NCBI GenBank assembly: GCA_900757705.1
Contig: CAAEOW010000001.1
Coordinates: 1 to 31,852, forward strand
Direction of reading: 5' to 3'
Source of the DNA: an uncultured Collinsella sp.
GTDB taxonomy: Bacteria > Actinomycetota > Coriobacteriia > Coriobacteriales > Coriobacteriaceae
Length of the DNA: 31,852 nt
Positions 23,387 through 31,852 of the stretch are shown here, piece after piece. Positions within the stretch are counted from its first letter, which is position 1. Each line of letters starts with the position of its first letter. The notes beneath the pieces were generated by a model, which saw nothing but the letters and a program-made list of their open reading frames with translations, searched no databases and had not been told where the DNA came from. Position numbers and translations under genes: made by a program.

Positions 23387-23743
23387 ATGATTTCCATGCG
23401 TGAGGCGTATGAGAAGATCGGCGCTAATTATGACGACGCGTGCGCTCGGCTGATGGGCGGGGAAATGCTTGCCCGCTTTGCCCTCAAGTTTTTGGATGAC
23501 GAGAGCATGGACAAGCTGGAGGCTGCCATGGCGGCAGGAGACGCCGAGAGTGCGTTTATGGCAGCGCACACGCTCAAGGGCGTGAGCCAGAACCTGGGAT
23601 TCGATAATCTGTACGAGCCGGCGGTCGTGGTAACCGAAGCGCTGCGCGGCGCCGATGCCGTTGACGGCGCCCGCGAGGGGATGCATGCGTTGCAGCAGCA
23701 ATATGCGGCTACGATGTCGGCTCTGCGCGAGGCGGCCGAGTAA
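23387..23743 (+). CDS. Hpt (histidine phosphotransfer) domain protein
   Basis: The 118-residue all-helical protein has the phosphorylatable H61 in AAHTLKGVSQNLGF, the hallmark of Hpt domains. It would pass phosphate between a hybrid kinase and a receiver, and the receiver of the preceding gene is the natural partner. AAGGAG lies 10 bases before the ATG, and the gap to the upstream stop is 24 bases, so the two form one operon. No sensor kinase is encoded nearby, so the phosphate source is elsewhere. Confidence 0.87.
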   Translation: MISMREAYEKIGANYDDACARLMGGEMLARFALKFLDDESMDKLEAAMAAGDAESAFMAAHTLKGVSQNLGFDNLYEPAVVVTEALRGADAVDGAREGMHALQQQYAATMSALREAAE

Positions 23744-23767
23744 GAGGCTGTGAGCCTTGATGACTAT

Positions 23768-23831
23768 GAGCGTGGATAATCTCCCGTTTTAGGCCCGGTG
23801 GCGGCCTCAAAGTGGGAGATTATCCACGCTC
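23768..23831 (+). repeat. 18-bp perfect hairpin after the Hpt gene
   Basis: GAGCGTGGATAATCTCCC (23768-23785) and its exact complement (23814-23831) enclose a loop with an inner AGGCC/GGCCT stem. Part of the arm (ATCCACGCTC) appears again at 23850-23860. It starts 25 bases after the Hpt stop and has no U tract. Confidence 0.65.
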
Positions 23832-23920
23832 GTTCGATACGTGTCCAAAAATCCACGCTCACCCCTTCTGATTAGTGAATGGCCTATGCGCACTGGCGGG
23901 GCTTTCCTCATGCAATCCAT

Positions 23921-23952
23921 ATCGTTGTTCGATAAACTGTTCGAATAACGAT
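23921..23952. promoter_or_regulatory. operator-like inverted repeat before the DUF2975/HTH genes
   Basis: ATCGTTGTTCGA (23921-23932) and TCGAATAACGAT (23941-23952) form an inverted repeat with one mismatch, 21 bases before the first start codon. A 15-base part recurs inverted upstream of the ABC genes at 24964-24978. Confidence 0.55.
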
Positions 23953-23973
23953 AGAGCCGATGAGGGTGAGTGT

Positions 23974-24534
23974 ATGTCCAACAGCGTTCAGCGTATGGCC
24001 AAGGCGGGCGAAAATATCAGGAAGCTCGGTTTTTGCATGGCAGCCGTTTTTGCAGGGATGCTCGTCGCTTTTGCCGCGTTGGTTGTTTACGTGATCTGGT
24101 ATGCGGTTGCAAACGTTGCTTCTGTCGATTCTTTCGGTGTCGTGACGCTTCTCGATGGCGGGTGCATCGTTATCCCAAGCGGACTGTGCATGGCGCTTGT
24201 TATGGGTATTTCGCTTGTCGTTCTGTGCGGGATCAGCCGTAACATCTCGCGAGGCGTCTCGCCCTTTACCAAGACGCATGTGCGGCTTATCCGTGTTCTC
24301 GCGCTTGCCTTTGCTGTTAACGCCGCGGTTTCGCTTGTTGGTGCCTATGGATCGGTCAATCTCACCATTGGCGGACTGGAGCTTTACATCGTGCCTCATT
24401 CCTTCGTTATTGAGATTTGCCAAGGCGCTACCTTTGATGCGGGGTCGTTTATCGGCGCAGTTGTCTGTTTATTTATCTCGGCGATCTGGAGTTATGCCTC
24501 GCTGCTCCAAGAGCAGTCTGACGAGCTTGTGTAG
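23974..24534 (+). CDS. DUF2975 family membrane protein
   Basis: The 186-residue protein has four hydrophobic segments (about 18-44, 60-85, 105-128 and 155-178) and a short charged C-terminus. This layout, with a small HTH gene directly after it, is typical of the DUF2975 family. In such pairs the membrane protein is thought to modulate the regulator, but this is unproven. The frame runs back to 23875; the ATG at 23974 follows GAGGGTGAG and gives the family N-terminus. The stop is followed by GGAGGAA for the next gene, so they are co-translated. Confidence 0.75.
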   Translation: MSNSVQRMAKAGENIRKLGFCMAAVFAGMLVAFAALVVYVIWYAVANVASVDSFGVVTLLDGGCIVIPSGLCMALVMGISLVVLCGISRNISRGVSPFTKTHVRLIRVLALAFAVNAAVSLVGAYGSVNLTIGGLELYIVPHSFVIEICQGATFDAGSFIGAVVCLFISAIWSYASLLQEQSDELV

Positions 24535-24542
24535 GAGGAAAC

Positions 24543-24872
24543 ATGAGCTATCTCATCATCGAGCTTGAGACGCAGCTGCTTAAGACCGGAAAGACCAGTG
24601 CTGATCTGATTCGGGCGACGGGGCATACTCCGGCTAATATTTCAAAGCTTAGAAACGGAAAGATAAAAGCTATTCGCCTAAAGACGCTCCTCGATATCTG
24701 TGATGAGCTTGATTGTCAACCGGGAGATATTATTCAGCGCGTGAGTGAGAAAGAGCTTGAGGAGCTTATTGTTGAGCGTGCAAAAAACGTTGTGAGGCAG
24801 ATGCGGGACGGCGGAGGCAATGAGGCGTCGCTTCCGACATCAGTCTTTGCTGTCGATTTGAGCGACGAGTAG
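24543..24872 (+). CDS. small XRE/YozG-type HTH regulator
   Basis: The 109-residue protein contains a compact Cro/C1-type helix-turn-helix at about 5-66, with LIRATGHTPANISKLRNGK and LKTLLDICDELDCQPGDII typical of the short HTH_26/YozG group. A charged helix at 70-90 may dimerise it. A perfect AGGAGG lies 5 bases upstream, and the 8-base gap to the DUF2975 gene makes one operon. It is the best candidate to bind the shared sites at 23921 and 24964. An intrinsic terminator follows. Confidence 0.83.
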   Translation: MSYLIIELETQLLKTGKTSADLIRATGHTPANISKLRNGKIKAIRLKTLLDICDELDCQPGDIIQRVSEKELEELIVERAKNVVRQMRDGGGNEASLPTSVFAVDLSDE

Positions 24873-24912
24873 CTTAAGGCGAACAACTAAAACGAAATAT
24901 CAGCGTGAAGGG

Positions 24913-24942
24913 ACCCGTGTCTAACACGGGTTCTTTCTTTTA
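24913..24942 (+). terminator. intrinsic terminator after the HTH gene
   Basis: ACCCGTGT (24913-24920) pairs with ACACGGGT (24924-24931), followed by the T-rich TTCTTTCTTTT. Confidence 0.85.
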
Positions 24943-24963
24943 GATTATCTTGGCAAATATGAG

Positions 24964-24998
24964 TTATCGAAAAACAATAACAACTATGGAAAACGATA
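24964..24998. promoter_or_regulatory. operator-like site before the ABC exporter genes
   Basis: TTATCGAAAAACAAT (24964-24978) reads, in reverse complement, 13 of 15 bases identical to ATCGTTGTTCGATAA at 23921. A second half, AAAACGATAA near 24990, gives a TTATCG/CGATAA inverted repeat. It lies about 20 bases before the ATPase start. Confidence 0.5.
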
Positions 24999-25016
24999 AA
25001 GTAAAGAAGGAACGAT

Positions 25017-25778
25017 ATGAGCGGTTTTGCTATCAAGCGGAACGGGAGGCCAATGAACGCATCGACGATAAGGCTATCAAGGGTGTCAAAGCGCTATGGG
25101 AGGCGCCGCGTTTTGCATGACGTTTCCTTCGAGGTGGATCAGTCTGAGCTTTGCGCCCTTGTTGGTGCAAACGGGGCGGGCAAAAGCACGCTTATTAAAA
25201 TAGTGCTGGGCCTCTGTGAGCCATCGTCGGGGAGCGTGGAGCTCTTTGGAGGCAAGTCGAAAAAAGAGCTGAGCTTGATGCGGACGCGTGTCGGCTATGT
25301 GCCAGATTCCTGCGGAGCATACCAATCCCTCAGTGCGGCTGAGAATCTTCGGATCCGATGTGCGGAATGGGGACTCGATGAGAAACGTGAGGTTCCTCGC
25401 GTCTTGGGCCTAGTCGGGCTGGACGTCGATGAGAAAAAGAGCGTGAGCAGTTTTTCTCTGGGAATGAAACGGCGACTGGATATAGCTACGGCTTTATTGG
25501 GCGACACCGACGTACTAATTTTCGATGAGCCGGCAAATGGATTGGATCCGTTGGGCATCGAGAGTATATGGGCCCTTATCGGTCGATTGAATCGGGAGCA
25601 GGGCAAAACCATGCTTATCTCTAGCCACGACTTGGATGAGCTGGCATCGGTTGCAACAAGCTGCCTGTTTCTTCATGACGGTGAACTGCTAAAAAAGGAA
25701 TCGATGGACGTCATAAGGGATGAGGCGCCATCCCTAAAAGAGTATTACAGGCGCTTGATGAAGGCGGTCTCGCTATGA
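25017..25778 (+). CDS. ABC transporter ATP-binding protein (BcrA-like)
   Basis: The 253-residue ATPase has Walker A GANGAGKST (50-58), signature FSLGMKRRL (146-154), Walker B VLIFDEP (166-172) and the H-loop H204 in SSHD. The LGM signature and C-terminal tail SLKEYYRRLM are typical of BcrA/DrrA-like exporters, including lantibiotic self-protection systems. It energises the two membrane proteins encoded downstream. The start at 25017 has GAAGGA; an ATG at 25053 preceded by GGGAGG is an alternative that omits 12 residues. The stop overlaps the next start by four bases (ATGA). Confidence 0.87.
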   Translation: MSGFAIKRNGRPMNASTIRLSRVSKRYGRRRVLHDVSFEVDQSELCALVGANGAGKSTLIKIVLGLCEPSSGSVELFGGKSKKELSLMRTRVGYVPDSCGAYQSLSAAENLRIRCAEWGLDEKREVPRVLGLVGLDVDEKKSVSSFSLGMKRRLDIATALLGDTDVLIFDEPANGLDPLGIESIWALIGRLNREQGKTMLISSHDLDELASVATSCLFLHDGELLKKESMDVIRDEAPSLKEYYRRLMKAVSL

Positions 25779-26599
25779 AGCGGGCGATCCATCCCATAAA
25801 GGCAGATATGATGCGTTTGCACAGGATATTTCCGGCGAAGTTTGGTCTTGCGCTTATGCTGGCGTTCGGCCTTCTCTTCGGCATCTTTCTAAAAAACGGA
25901 ACAACGTTGCTCGCCTTTGGCTATGGCGTTTGTGGGGAGGATATTGGTTTCCTCTGGAATGCAATCGATCCTTCTGCGCCTGATGAGTCCCTTGCGCGCA
26001 GCGCTTTTGCCGGTACATCCCTGTTCGTTCCACTCATCGTTTGTTTGGTGCTTTTACAGGAGCATGGCTATAAAGAGGGGCACCGAATTTCTTCGGCAAG
26101 AGGTCTCAACCGCTTTTATGGGGCTCTAGCCCATGCATTTTCGTCTGCTTTAATAATTGGCGCAGCGTATAGCGCGCTTTGCCTTCTTCTTTTTGCAATA
26201 GCCATAATACGTGGAGGGCATAACTACTCGCACAACATACTAACTGTATTTTTGCCTGCAATGATAGTCAACGCCGTATTGGTGATATCGGTTGCGCTGG
26301 AGACGGTGACCATCTATCGGATAACGGGCAGCGCTGTATTGAGTGGGGCCGTGGTGATAGTCGGATTTGTCATGAGCTTGACGCTCTACGGAGCCTTCCT
26401 TCAGGCACCTATACCATCCTTGCGATGGATCTTCTTCCTTCCGGGGCCGTACCTTGGAGTCGGATGTGCCCTTGGGTATAGCGATATGGGGCAGCTGACG
26501 CTTCTGGGATATGGCGTGGCAGCCAGCTGTCTATCGGTATTGATTTACGCTCTCTTGAGCTTTCGCGCTGGGGGTGTGCTCAATGGCTCGTCAGATTAA
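25775..26599 (+). CDS. ABC exporter membrane subunit 1
   Basis: The 274-residue integral membrane protein has about six hydrophobic segments, near 22-46, 80-97, 117-143, 154-180, 187-210 and 236-265. It has no importer EAA loop, as expected for ABC-2/BcrB-like export permeases. It is translationally coupled to the ATPase and overlaps the next gene. Its base composition is more AT-rich than the biosynthetic genes nearby, hinting at a separate origin for the module. The substrate is unknown; peptide antibiotic or lipid export are possibilities only. Confidence 0.72.
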   Translation: MKRAIHPIKADMMRLHRIFPAKFGLALMLAFGLLFGIFLKNGTTLLAFGYGVCGEDIGFLWNAIDPSAPDESLARSAFAGTSLFVPLIVCLVLLQEHGYKEGHRISSARGLNRFYGALAHAFSSALIIGAAYSALCLLLFAIAIIRGGHNYSHNILTVFLPAMIVNAVLVISVALETVTIYRITGSAVLSGAVVIVGFVMSLTLYGAFLQAPIPSLRWIFFLPGPYLGVGCALGYSDMGQLTLLGYGVAASCLSVLIYALLSFRAGGVLNGSSD

Positions 26600-27401
26600 A
26601 AGACTTCTCCAGTCAGAATTGAAGCATGTGAGCAAATGGGCGTACGCCTTAATCCTGGTAATTTATGCGTACATGGTGATATTGCAGCTTAATTCTTTCC
26701 CGATGTGGTTCTGTAGCCTCCGTGAGAACAGTTTCTTGGGTTTTTTCCCAGACCCGACGCTTCGGCTATCGGCGGAGGATGTCCTTCTATTTGGCAATGC
26801 AGAGGTTTTTCGCGGTCTGCTGTTCAACGTAGCCCCGTTGGCCCATGCATTGTTCTTTCCGTTCATCGCGGCTTGCATTGTGCCGCGCTTTGTCAGTTCG
26901 GGCTTTGTCGAGGAACCGTGGGGGTTGTCGGAGGCTCGGGGAGGGAAGCGTGTGTGCGCTATCGTTGCGCGAGTGGTGCTATCTTCTTTTGCCCTTTTGG
27001 GCGCGTTTGTCCTGTCGAGTGTCGTTTTGTACTGTCTTAACTGCGCAATCGTTTCGGATGCTCAGCAGTATTTCAACCTGCATGTATTTTGCTATCGACT
27101 TCTTCTGGCGAGTGCCGTCTGTCTTGCATATGTGGTCTCTTGCGTGATCGCTGTTTCCTATTTTGGGGCCGGCTTCGGTCCGATTGGCATGCTGCTGCTT
27201 GTCAACGTCGTAGCGATCTACATACAGATCGGGGCCAATTCCATGCTTCCGCTTCCAGCCTCGATGCTCATGTGGATTTGCGGCGTGACCCCGTTGGGGA
27301 ATGGTCAATGCATTTCGATTTTAATTGACTGTCTCATAAACGTAGCAAGCGTTGTTGCCATTTGCTTTACTGTCGACCGATTGCGGTCGAGATTTCTCTG
27401 A
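26583..27401 (+). CDS. ABC exporter membrane subunit 2
   Basis: The 272-residue membrane protein again has about six hydrophobic segments, with a large N-terminal loop (about 37-85) after TM1. It would form a heterodimer with the preceding membrane subunit. Its ATG at 26583 lies inside the previous gene with GGGG 8 bases upstream; a GTG at 26574 is an alternative. No recognised family signature was seen beyond topology and context. Confidence 0.7.
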   Translation: MARQIKRLLQSELKHVSKWAYALILVIYAYMVILQLNSFPMWFCSLRENSFLGFFPDPTLRLSAEDVLLFGNAEVFRGLLFNVAPLAHALFFPFIAACIVPRFVSSGFVEEPWGLSEARGGKRVCAIVARVVLSSFALLGAFVLSSVVLYCLNCAIVSDAQQYFNLHVFCYRLLLASAVCLAYVVSCVIAVSYFGAGFGPIGMLLLVNVVAIYIQIGANSMLPLPASMLMWICGVTPLGNGQCISILIDCLINVASVVAICFTVDRLRSRFL

Positions 27402-27441
27402 TTGTTTGTGAGGGATAATCATACCGAGCATATCAAATACA

Positions 27442-27477
27442 GGGGGGGCGGGCACCGTAGCTGGTGTCCGCCCCCCC
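27442..27477. terminator. very GC-rich hairpin between convergent operons
   Basis: GGGGGGGCGGGCACC (27442-27456) pairs with the arm at 27463-27477 at 14 of 15 positions, with a six-base loop. It probably ends transcription of the exporter operon and the opposing operon, although T tracts are absent. Confidence 0.65.
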
Positions 27478-27513
27478 CTGGCATGGAAGGTTTAAGCCTG
27501 TGTGATTCGCGAG

Positions 27514-28323
27514 CTAGCGAGCCCGCTTAACCTTGGCCGCTGCCTCGACAAACGACTTCCACAGGTCAAAGTCGGTCTCGAGCGTCTTCCACGTGTACTC
27601 AGGGTGCCATTGCACGCCCAGGCAGAACGGCTGGCCTTCGACTTCGATGCACTCGGGCACGCCGTCGGTTGCCTTGGCGACCAAGCGCGTGCTTTTACCC
27701 AGACGATCGACGCAGCAGTGGTGTGCGGAGTTGGTCTGGATCAGCCTGTGCCCGCCAACCGCGCGCTCCAGCAGCGAGCCCGGCACGACCTCGACAGGAT
27801 GCACAGGGTCGTTGAGCACGTGGGTATGGCGCCACTGCGTGCGGCCCTCGCGCGCGCCCAGGCTCGGCACGTCCATGCACAGGGTGCCGCCGGTGGCGAC
27901 GTTGAGCAGCTGCGTGCCGCGGCAGGTGGTAAAGAGCGGCTTTTTGGCGCGGAGTACCTCGTCGACCAGCTTAAACTCAAAACTATCGCGGATTTCGCAG
28001 CAGAGGGTGGGGTCGTAGGGTCGATCATCGCCCCAACGTTTGGGATTGACATCGGGGCCGCCGGGGATGGCGATGCCGTCGGCGATGTCGACGTAATGAC
28101 GGATGACCTCAATGTCCTCGGTGATGGACATCTGCAGCGGCAGGCCGCCGGCAGCAAGAATGGCATCGACAAAGACACTTGCGATTTCCTCGTTGGGGGA
28201 GAGTGTCTCGCTTAAAAACGGCTTTGCCTCTTCCCAGCGCGGCGCCACCAGGATGAGCGGACGGTCGGCGGGGTCGACGTTGACGTGCGGGGTGTATGAC
28301 GATGAAGTGCGAGTTCCGATCAT
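27514..28323 (-). CDS. class I glutamine amidotransferase-like hydrolase (peptidase C26)
   Basis: The 269-residue enzyme is of the gamma-glutamyl-GABA hydrolase (PuuD-like) group, which cleaves gamma-glutamyl amides. The nucleophile is C134 in TTCRGTQLLN and the partner H240/E242 in GVQWHPE; PGGPDVNP (87-94) is also typical. The elbow reads T-T-C-R-G instead of the usual G-I-C-R-G. The ATG at 28323 starts the family-like sequence, though its ribosome site is weak; the longer frame merely overlaps the ATPase gene. It follows the amino acid importer by 52 bases on the same strand, suggesting glutamate or a gamma-glutamyl compound links them. Confidence 0.86.
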   Translation of the reverse strand: MIGTRTSSSYTPHVNVDPADRPLILVAPRWEEAKPFLSETLSPNEEIASVFVDAILAAGGLPLQMSITEDIEVIRHYVDIADGIAIPGGPDVNPKRWGDDRPYDPTLCCEIRDSFEFKLVDEVLRAKKPLFTTCRGTQLLNVATGGTLCMDVPSLGAREGRTQWRHTHVLNDPVHPVEVVPGSLLERAVGGHRLIQTNSAHHCCVDRLGKSTRLVAKATDGVPECIEVEGQPFCLGVQWHPEYTWKTLETDFDLWKSFVEAAAKVKRAR

Positions 28324-28375
28324 AGGTGTTGCTTTCGAGTTTGGATGGTCATGGCGAGCGGATATGGCAATTGGG

Positions 28376-29140
<765 letters not shown>

Positions 29141-29176
29141 GGTGCTCGGCTCCTTATGACTGGAAATGGTAAAGCG

Positions 29177-30010
29177 TTAGCGGATGATGGTCGCGCCGGT
29201 CTTGTGCGAAACGTAGACAGCGGCCTTGTTGATCGCGACGTTGATGAGGATGTAGATGACCGCGATCACCAGATAGACCGATACGAGCGCGTCGTAGTTG
29301 GTGATGAGCACGCGGGCATTTTGCATGAGGTCGGGGTAGCTCACCACATAGGCGACGGTGGTGTCTTTGACTACGACCACGAGCTGCGAAATCAACGACG
29401 GAATGATAAACCGAATCGCCTGGGGCAATACGATTTTAAAGGTGATTTTGGCCTTGGAGAGACCGAGCGCCTGGGCTGCCTCGACCTGACCACGCGGCAC
29501 GGCGTTGACGCCGGCGCGGAAGATCTCGGCAAGTACGCCGGCTGCAGCGAGCGCGACGGGAAGCGTGAGCATCCAAAACGACGGCAGTGAAATCTTGTAC
29601 TGAGGCAGCACCAAAAAGAAGAAGTAGATGAACAGCAGGCTCGGCACGCCACGGAAGAAATCGGTGAGCACGCGGCAGACCAGCTGCAGCGGCTTGATGT
29701 CGCTGGTACGGCCGAGCATGAGGGCTAAGCCCAGTACCAGCGCGATGGCGCCGGCGGTGAGCGCGACCTTTACTGTGCCCTCAAAACCGGCAAGCAGGAA
29801 CTTCCAGGTGGTGAGGTGCGTAAAGAAGTACCAGTAATGGACCGAAAGCTGGCCGGTCACATAAAAGCGCTGCAGTACCAGAGCGATGAGCGCGGCCACG
29901 GCAACAAGTGAGATGGCGGTGCCGACGCGAATCTTGGCGCGCATCTTGGGGCCGGGAGCCTCGTAGAGCGCATCGCGCATGGTGAGCGCGGAGGTGGAGC
30001 GCTTGCTCAT
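29177..30010 (-). CDS. polar amino acid ABC importer, permease 2
   Basis: The 277-residue HisM/GluD-type permease has a long cytoplasmic N-terminus of about 28 residues, TM1 at about 30-48, and a core with the ATPase-contacting EAA loop GQVEAAQALGLSKAKI. It overlaps the preceding permease gene by four bases and forms the heterodimeric channel with it. Confidence 0.9.
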   Translation of the reverse strand: MSKRSTSALTMRDALYEAPGPKMRAKIRVGTAISLVAVAALIALVLQRFYVTGQLSVHYWYFFTHLTTWKFLLAGFEGTVKVALTAGAIALVLGLALMLGRTSDIKPLQLVCRVLTDFFRGVPSLLFIYFFFLVLPQYKISLPSFWMLTLPVALAAAGVLAEIFRAGVNAVPRGQVEAAQALGLSKAKITFKIVLPQAIRFIIPSLISQLVVVVKDTTVAYVVSYPDLMQNARVLITNYDALVSVYLVIAVIYILINVAINKAAVYVSHKTGATIIR

Positions 30011-30666
30011 CGGAGGATCCTCACCTTCTTATCGATATAGTTGCCAATGTGGCTCACCACAAAGGCCGTGCCCAGGTAGCCGAGCGCCGAGATAAAGAAC
30101 GCGGCGACGCCGCCGAGCGAGCGCGTGTTGATGTAGCTCACCACGCCGGTGAGCTCCTGCGGTTTAAGCGGCACCTGACTGCCGAGCGCGGTGGTGAGCA
30201 TGACGGCGATAAAGAGGTTGGTCATGGGCAGCACGCTCGAGCGCAGCGCCTGCGGAATCACGATCTTGGCGAGGATACGGCTGAAGCTCATGCCCAGCGA
30301 GCGGGCGGCTTCCACCTGGCCGACACCGACGGTGTTGATGCCGCTCATAAAGTTCTCGGAGCCAAAGGCAGAACCCAAGAGCACTGTGGCGACGATGACG
30401 CAGGTGCGGTAGGGCAGGACGACCTTGAGCGGGGGCAGCGCATAGACGACGATAATGAGCAGCGCGATGCCGGGGATGTTACGGAAGACCTGGACATACA
30501 GGTCGCCAAAGACGCGCAGCGGCTTGAGCGGCGACACGCGCATCACGGTGACGGCGACGGCCAGCACCATGGCGATGGCAAACGACTCAAGCGTCATGCC
30601 CCAGGTTGCTAGCAGCGCGTCGATATAGTTCTGGCCATAGAGCGACCAGAGCTCGGAGAGACTCAT
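30007..30666 (-). CDS. polar amino acid ABC importer, permease 1
   Basis: The 219-residue HisQ/GluC-type permease has about five membrane segments and the EAA loop GQVEAARSLGMSFSRIL near 121-137. The motif VFRNIPGIALLIIV near 59-72 is typical of the glutamate/glutamine group. It lies 138 bases downstream of the binding-protein gene, with a hairpin in between. Confidence 0.9.
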   Translation of the reverse strand: MSLSELWSLYGQNYIDALLATWGMTLESFAIAMVLAVAVTVMRVSPLKPLRVFGDLYVQVFRNIPGIALLIIVVYALPPLKVVLPYRTCVIVATVLLGSAFGSENFMSGINTVGVGQVEAARSLGMSFSRILAKIVIPQALRSSVLPMTNLFIAVMLTTALGSQVPLKPQELTGVVSYINTRSLGGVAAFFISALGYLGTAFVVSHIGNYIDKKVRILR

Positions 30667-30690
30667 GCGGACCTCCCGCCGGTAAGGAAA

Positions 30691-30716
30691 GGGGCTCCCG
30701 TGTGTACGGAAGCCCC
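30691..30716 (-). terminator. hairpin between binding-protein and permease genes
   Basis: GGGGCTCCCGT (30691-30701) pairs with ACGGAAGCCCC (30706-30716) at 10 of 11 positions. On the minus strand it is followed by TTTCC. It probably stops part of the transcription so that more binding protein than permease is made. Confidence 0.6.
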
Positions 30717-30804
30717 GACAACTCAGTGAGGAAACAGTTTAGCGCAATAAAGCGCATCGTGCGTTTCCGTATGGTTTCGTAGCGGCCGTTACTAGGCTCG
30801 CTGC

Positions 30805-31800
30805 CTAGGCGCCGATCTCGGGCAGCTCGGGAACATTGGTGTCGCCCGTACGGTCGCCAATGCAGATCTGCCACAGCTCGGTCCAGGTGCCATCGTCCTC
30901 GATCTTCTTAAGGAAGTCGTTGACAAAGGCGACACCGTCGGAATCGAGCGGCAGGCCGATGCCGTAGGGCTCCTTGCTGCCGAAGGGCTTGCCGGCAATC
31001 TTGTACTTGCCGGGCTCGCGGACCAGGGCGCTCTGCTGCATGTTGTTGTCGATGACGTAGGCGTCAACGCGGCCCTGCTGAAGTGCCTGGCGGGCCTCCT
31101 CGTCGGTCTTGAACTCCTGTTGGCTGGCCTTGGGGGAGAACTCCTCCAGGATGGCGGGGCCGTTGGAGCCGGACTGGACGGCGACGTTCTTGTCGGCCAG
31201 GTCGTCGACGCTCTTGATGTCGTCGTTGTCGGCGAGCACCAGGATAGCCTGCTGGGTGTAGTAGTAGGGACCGGCGAAGGAGACGAGCTTCTTGCGCTCG
31301 TCAGTGATGGTGTAGGTGGCAAAGACAGCGTCGACCTGGCCGTTCTGCAGGACGGACTCGCGCGTGTCCGAGGTCACCTGGGTGATCTCGACCTTGTTCT
31401 CGCCCAGAATGTAGTTGGACAGAAGCTGCGCGATGCCGGCATCGAAGCCACGGGTCTGACCGTCTTTCTCGTTGAGGAGGGAGAAGAGCGTGGAGGTCTG
31501 AACGCCACCGATCTTAAAGACACCGGCGTCCTTGACGGCCGTGGCCCAGGTGCTGGCGGCGATGACATCGTCATCGGCCTTGGGGCCGTTGTCGACGAGC
31601 TTGTCGAATGCCTTGGCGTCGAGCGTGGTGGAAGCCTCGGTATCTTCGGAGCTCTTGGAGGAGCCAGCGGCGGAACCCTTGTCAGCCTCGGCGCTGGTGT
31701 CAGAGCAGCCGGCAAGACCAAGGCCGGCGACGGTTGCGAAGGTGGCGGCGACAAAGCCGCGGCGGTCGAGAACGACCTGCTGGGAGAGGTTCTTGCTCAT
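30805..31800 (-). CDS. amino acid-binding lipoprotein (SBP family 3, glutamate-like)
   Basis: The 331-residue receptor delivers an amino acid to the importer. The N-terminus has twin arginines (DRRGF at 12-16) before a hydrophobic stretch and a lipobox L29-A-G-C32, indicating a Tat-type lipoprotein signal. A serine/threonine-rich linker (33-60) leads to a two-lobed family 3 domain with TSDTRESVLQNGQVD and FAGPYYYTQQAILV. These resemble GluB/GlnH-type glutamate or glutamine binders; specificity is inferred. GAAAGG lies about 8 bases before the ATG. It is the first gene of the operon, followed by a hairpin. Confidence 0.9.
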   Translation of the reverse strand: MSKNLSQQVVLDRRGFVAATFATVAGLGLAGCSDTSAEADKGSAAGSSKSSEDTEASTTLDAKAFDKLVDNGPKADDDVIAASTWATAVKDAGVFKIGGVQTSTLFSLLNEKDGQTRGFDAGIAQLLSNYILGENKVEITQVTSDTRESVLQNGQVDAVFATYTITDERKKLVSFAGPYYYTQQAILVLADNDDIKSVDDLADKNVAVQSGSNGPAILEEFSPKASQQEFKTDEEARQALQQGRVDAYVIDNNMQQSALVREPGKYKIAGKPFGSKEPYGIGLPLDSDGVAFVNDFLKKIEDDGTWTELWQICIGDRTGDTNVPELPEIGA

Positions 31801-31843
31801 GGTAGAACACCTTTCTCAATAAAATCCCTAGCGGTTGAGTAGA

Positions 31844-31849
31844 GTTATA
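31844..31849 (-). promoter_or_regulatory. candidate -10 box of the importer operon
   Basis: TATAAC on the minus strand lies about 44 bases before the start codon. The -35 region would fall outside the window, so this is weak. Confidence 0.3.
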
Positions 31850-31852
31850 CCC

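Overview
The window is high-GC, densely coded bacterial chromosome. Gene content and style fit an actinobacterium of the class Coriobacteriia, most likely Collinsella: a methionine aminopeptidase with an N-terminal SEC-C zinc motif, a group III-type phosphofructokinase, a Tat-type glutamate-binding lipoprotein, and intergenic spaces full of long palindromes. The genus is inferred from protein character, not from a marker gene. No rRNA, tRNA, CRISPR array, complete insertion sequence or phage was seen.

Layout. (1) 1-3552: aspartate-family amino acid synthesis, with threonine synthase (partial) divergent from aspartokinase and aspartate-semialdehyde dehydrogenase. (2) 3553-6704: a repeat-rich stretch with two large foldback elements, an Ogt-type DNA repair methyltransferase, a decayed sensor kinase fragment, an AIM24-family protein and the remnant of a ClC-type chloride channel gene. 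(3) 6705-10177: an ABC ATPase with a 921-residue FtsX-type permease. (4) 10294-14562: minus-strand genes for a small conserved protein, a membrane-anchored XRE regulator, phosphofructokinase and an Ntn hydrolase of the choloylglycine hydrolase superfamily. (5) 14724-17190: an M18 aminopeptidase and a RelB/DinJ-like plus PIN toxin-antitoxin pair. (6) 17423-21270: a 2-hydroxyacid dehydrogenase, methionine aminopeptidase, a radical SAM protein and an alpha/beta hydrolase. (7) 21482-23743: a three-domain GGDEF-like/REC/HD-GYP protein followed by an Hpt protein. (8) 23974-27401: an accessory module of DUF2975 membrane protein, HTH regulator and BcrA-like ABC exporter with two membrane subunits; its two promoter regions share an operator-like sequence. 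(9) 27514-31800: a complete polar amino acid (probably glutamate) ABC importer with a class I glutamine-amidotransferase-like C26 hydrolase at the end of the operon.

The least expected content lies between the genes. A palindromic element of about 45 bp occurs five times, and three copies begin on a stop codon. Two larger foldback elements differ in their arms but share an 11-base word in the loop. Several long perfect hairpins without a U tract lie just after, or overlap, gene ends. The clearest protein-level novelty candidates are the GGDEF-like/REC/HD-GYP plus Hpt pair, the membrane-anchored XRE regulator, and the HTH/DUF2975/ABC module.
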